Of a DNA stretch of 64,000 bases, positions 62,711 through 64,000 are shown piece after piece. The stretch lies in NCBI GenBank assembly GCA_021371935.1, contig JAJFVF010000021.1, positions 62,001 to 126,000 of the forward strand. The letters are read 5' to 3'. The translations under genes were made by a program, and so were the position numbers. Below the pieces are notes generated by a model, which did no database searches, had not been told where the DNA came from, and saw only the letters and a list, made by a program, of their open reading frames with translations. Numbering within the stretch: position 1 is the stretch's first letter; every line of letters begins with the position of its first letter. This DNA comes from a bacterium (GTDB taxonomy: Bacteria; Armatimonadota; UBA5829).

Positions 62711-63499
62711 TCAACATGCTCCCCGTTTCAATAGAACGGCTGGCACGGTCGATATTATTATCCAAAGGTCAAGCATTATCGATCTCTGATCAATATATTG
62801 CATGTCCATTCGGACGCGCTCCTCATATGAGGTCTCACTGCGCCCGCAGGTCTGCCAAATACCCGTTATGCCGGGTGTGACTGTCTTGAACTGCTCAACT
62901 TGCGGCCCGTATTTCTCTACCTCGTCATTATGGATCGGCCTCGGACCCACAAAGGTCATGTTCCCCAGCAGCACGTTCAAGAGCTGCGGAAGCTCGTCAA
63001 GACTCGTTTTACGCAGGAACTTGCCGATGTTCGTGATGCGCGGGTCCTGCTTGAGTTTACAGTTTATGTAATACTCGCTCTTTAGATCGTCGTCCCGATC
63101 GAGAATCTGTTCAGCCCCGTCAACCATGGACCGAAACTTGAACATGTCAAAGCTATTGCCGCCCTTGCCGATAACTCTTCGCCTGAAGAATATCGGACCG
63201 GAACTGTCCAGCCTGACCAATATGGCTATTATCGCAAATAATGCGCTTGAAAGCAGCAATATCGCTGATGCCAACCCAATGTCAATAGTTCTTTTTACAA
63301 CAAAATACGCAACTCCCGCACCACTGCGTATTTTCGCAAGTCGCCTGCGCCGCTTCTCAACCGCTATGACTGCAGCAATACCCATGGGAGCCAATATACA
63401 CGCAGATGTCTCCGGCACTGAGTGACCCCCCGCCGGCAGCCCAAATGCAGCACCCGCCACTAGCAACAACATTACTGTCGCTATAGTCAAACTTAACAA
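62711..63499 (-). CDS. Initiating phospho-sugar transferase with an N-terminal PEP-CTERM-like module
   Basis: 262 residues, probable TTG start (GGAG close upstream; exact start uncertain). From about residue 67 it is a bacterial sugar transferase: [15 protein letters not shown] (membrane hairpin), [37 protein letters not shown] and [12 protein letters not shown]. It moves a sugar phosphate to undecaprenyl phosphate to start glycan synthesis. The N-terminus is unusual: a signal-peptide-like helix (about 4-20), VPETS at 28-32, a short helix (32-47) and KRRRR at 49-53, the same tripartite order as the exosortase signals of the two PEP-CTERM proteins here. Confidence 0.9.
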   Translation of the reverse strand: MLSLTIATVMLLLVAGAAFGLPAGGHSVPETSACILAPMGIAAVIAVEKRRRRLAKIRSGAGVAYFVVKRTIDIGLASAILLLSSALFAIIAILVRLDSSGPIFFRRRVIGKGGNSFDMFKFRSMVDGAEQILDRDDDLKSEYYINCKLKQDPRITNIGKFLRKTSLDELPQLLNVLLGNMTFVGPRPIHNDEVEKYGPQVEQFKTVTPGITGIWQTCGRSETSYEERVRMDMQYIDQRSIMLDLWIIISTVPAVLLKRGAC

Positions 63500-63520
63500 A
63501 CTCCACCCCCAACAGATACT

Positions 63521-63600
63521 AAAAAGCCACGCGATGAAATGATGCTGCTACAACGAGCAGCTACAGACCGATCGCCCAAATCAGCCCGTCCATCCGTGGC
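63521..63600 (-). promoter_or_regulatory. Structured leader with terminator-like closing stem before the sugar transferase gene
   Basis: On the minus strand GCCACGGATG pairs with CATCGCGTGGC (10 bp, one bulge) and is followed by TTTTTAG. Inside is GCTGCT/AGCAGC with a 6-base loop, plus a further short stem. The ribosome-binding site lies just beyond. It does not match a riboswitch class I know. Confidence 0.5.
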
Positions 63601-63621
63601 ATAGCTACAGTAACTAATGCA

Positions 63622-63650
63622 TTTATAGCACGGCTACTTGCACAAGTCAA
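63622..63650 (-). promoter_or_regulatory. Sigma70-like promoter of the sugar transferase/PEP-CTERM unit
   Basis: On the minus strand TTGACT is followed after exactly 17 bases by TATAAA. The expected start is near 63,615, which gives a leader of about 115 bases containing the structure above. Confidence 0.65.
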
Positions 63651-64000
63651 TAGCTCAAGAGCTAAAACAGGTAATTCTACGAGTATAATTTTTCAATTAC
63701 CACTCGTCAGAATACAACCTGTTAACACTTTGGAATCCGGCTCACTATTCCAACAAAAAGCTGGACATTTTGCTATGACGCAAAAAATGTGCCATAAAGC
63801 ACAGTATGTTTGCCGGGTCTTGTGCATTTACACACAAAAAAAAGCGCCTCCTCCCTATCCGGCGGCACTTTATAGTCGGTTAACATCATTCTAGTCAGTA
63901 AACTTTAGTGATGACCATTGAGTATGATCATGGAAATCTACTTTCTGCAGTGATGAACAACTGCTCAACTCAACCCCGTTCGGCAAATATATTGAATAGT
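63651..64000. other. Gene-free right end of the window with one minus-strand terminator
   Basis: No coding frame here is convincing. At 63836-63869 AGTGCC/GGCGCT with inner CC/GG is followed on the minus strand by eight Ts, a good intrinsic terminator. It must serve a transcript coming from beyond 63,870, either a gene outside the window or a small RNA. The remainder shows nothing recognisable. Confidence 0.5.
63836..63869 (-). terminator. Rho-independent terminator of an unseen upstream transcript
   Basis: On the minus strand AGTGCC pairs with GGCGCT (one G-T) and CC with GG inside, ending in TTTTTTTT. Confidence 0.65.

Noticed and set aside
1-64000. tRNA, rRNA, CRISPR array or insertion sequence
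   Set aside because: The gene-free stretches were read for T-arm motifs, direct repeats with spacers and transposase motifs. None was found.

Overview
The window looks like one chromosomal contig from a diderm, free-living bacterium of medium G+C that builds a large exopolysaccharide and sorts surface proteins with an exosortase. No rRNA, tRNA, CRISPR array or transposase was found. Exosortase, EpsI, PEP-CTERM-like proteins, a Wza-like export lipoprotein, and an RCC1-repeat protein with an accessory OB-like tail together suggest an Armatimonadota- or Planctomycetes-like lineage. I lean to Armatimonadota, at low to moderate confidence, because no marker gene settles it.

Region 1 (1-10,260) is mostly on the minus strand. 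It holds a truncated M23 peptidase, an exported protein, a methyltransferase preceded by a short signal-peptide-like ORF, hisH-hisF followed by a small pyrophosphatase, aspS-hisS, and a GDT1/UPF0016 metal transporter with an attenuated leader. Period-7 tandem repeats lie at two stop codons and in one leader.

Region 2 (10,380-30,040) carries accessory functions. Four tandem copies of a TMTC-like membrane glycosyltransferase with TPRs are followed by a polyprenyl-phosphate sugar synthase-like GT2. Then come an orphan ABC ATPase fusion, a GNAT fusion, a serine-protease fold without its catalytic residues, a dienelactone-hydrolase-like protein, a probable orphan small RNA (22,156-22,230), a DUF362 ferredoxin protein, an RCC1-repeat protein, an EmrAB-type efflux pair and the Wza-like exporter.

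Region 3 (30,260-63,650) is the exopolysaccharide and exosortase locus, almost all on the minus strand. Transcription begins near 63,615 with a sugar transferase and a PEP-CTERM protein. It continues through a Wzc-like kinase, Wzm/Wzt ABC exporter, amino-sugar enzymes (DegT, PglD-like), about a dozen GT2/GT4 glycosyltransferases, a GHMP sugar kinase, a Wzy/WaaL-like protein, a secreted glycosidase-like protein and an acyltransferase. It ends with exosortase, EpsI, two GT4 enzymes and a GT-C enzyme. A PEP-CTERM gene at 30,429 reads the opposite way.

The most unusual observation is in the initiating sugar transferase (62,711-63,499). Its N-terminus looks like a complete miniature PEP-CTERM protein (signal peptide, VPE motif, membrane helix, four arginines) fused in the right topology to the cytosolic phospho-sugar transferase domain. 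This suggests a direct physical link between exosortase recognition and glycan initiation. This gene and the PEP-CTERM gene at 30,429 each have a sigma70-like promoter with a 17-bp spacer and a leader ending in a terminator-like hairpin, so both may be attenuated. The Wzc-like kinase lacks the Walker A lysine. A tandem duplication inside the glycosyltransferase cluster left a readable chimeric scar.
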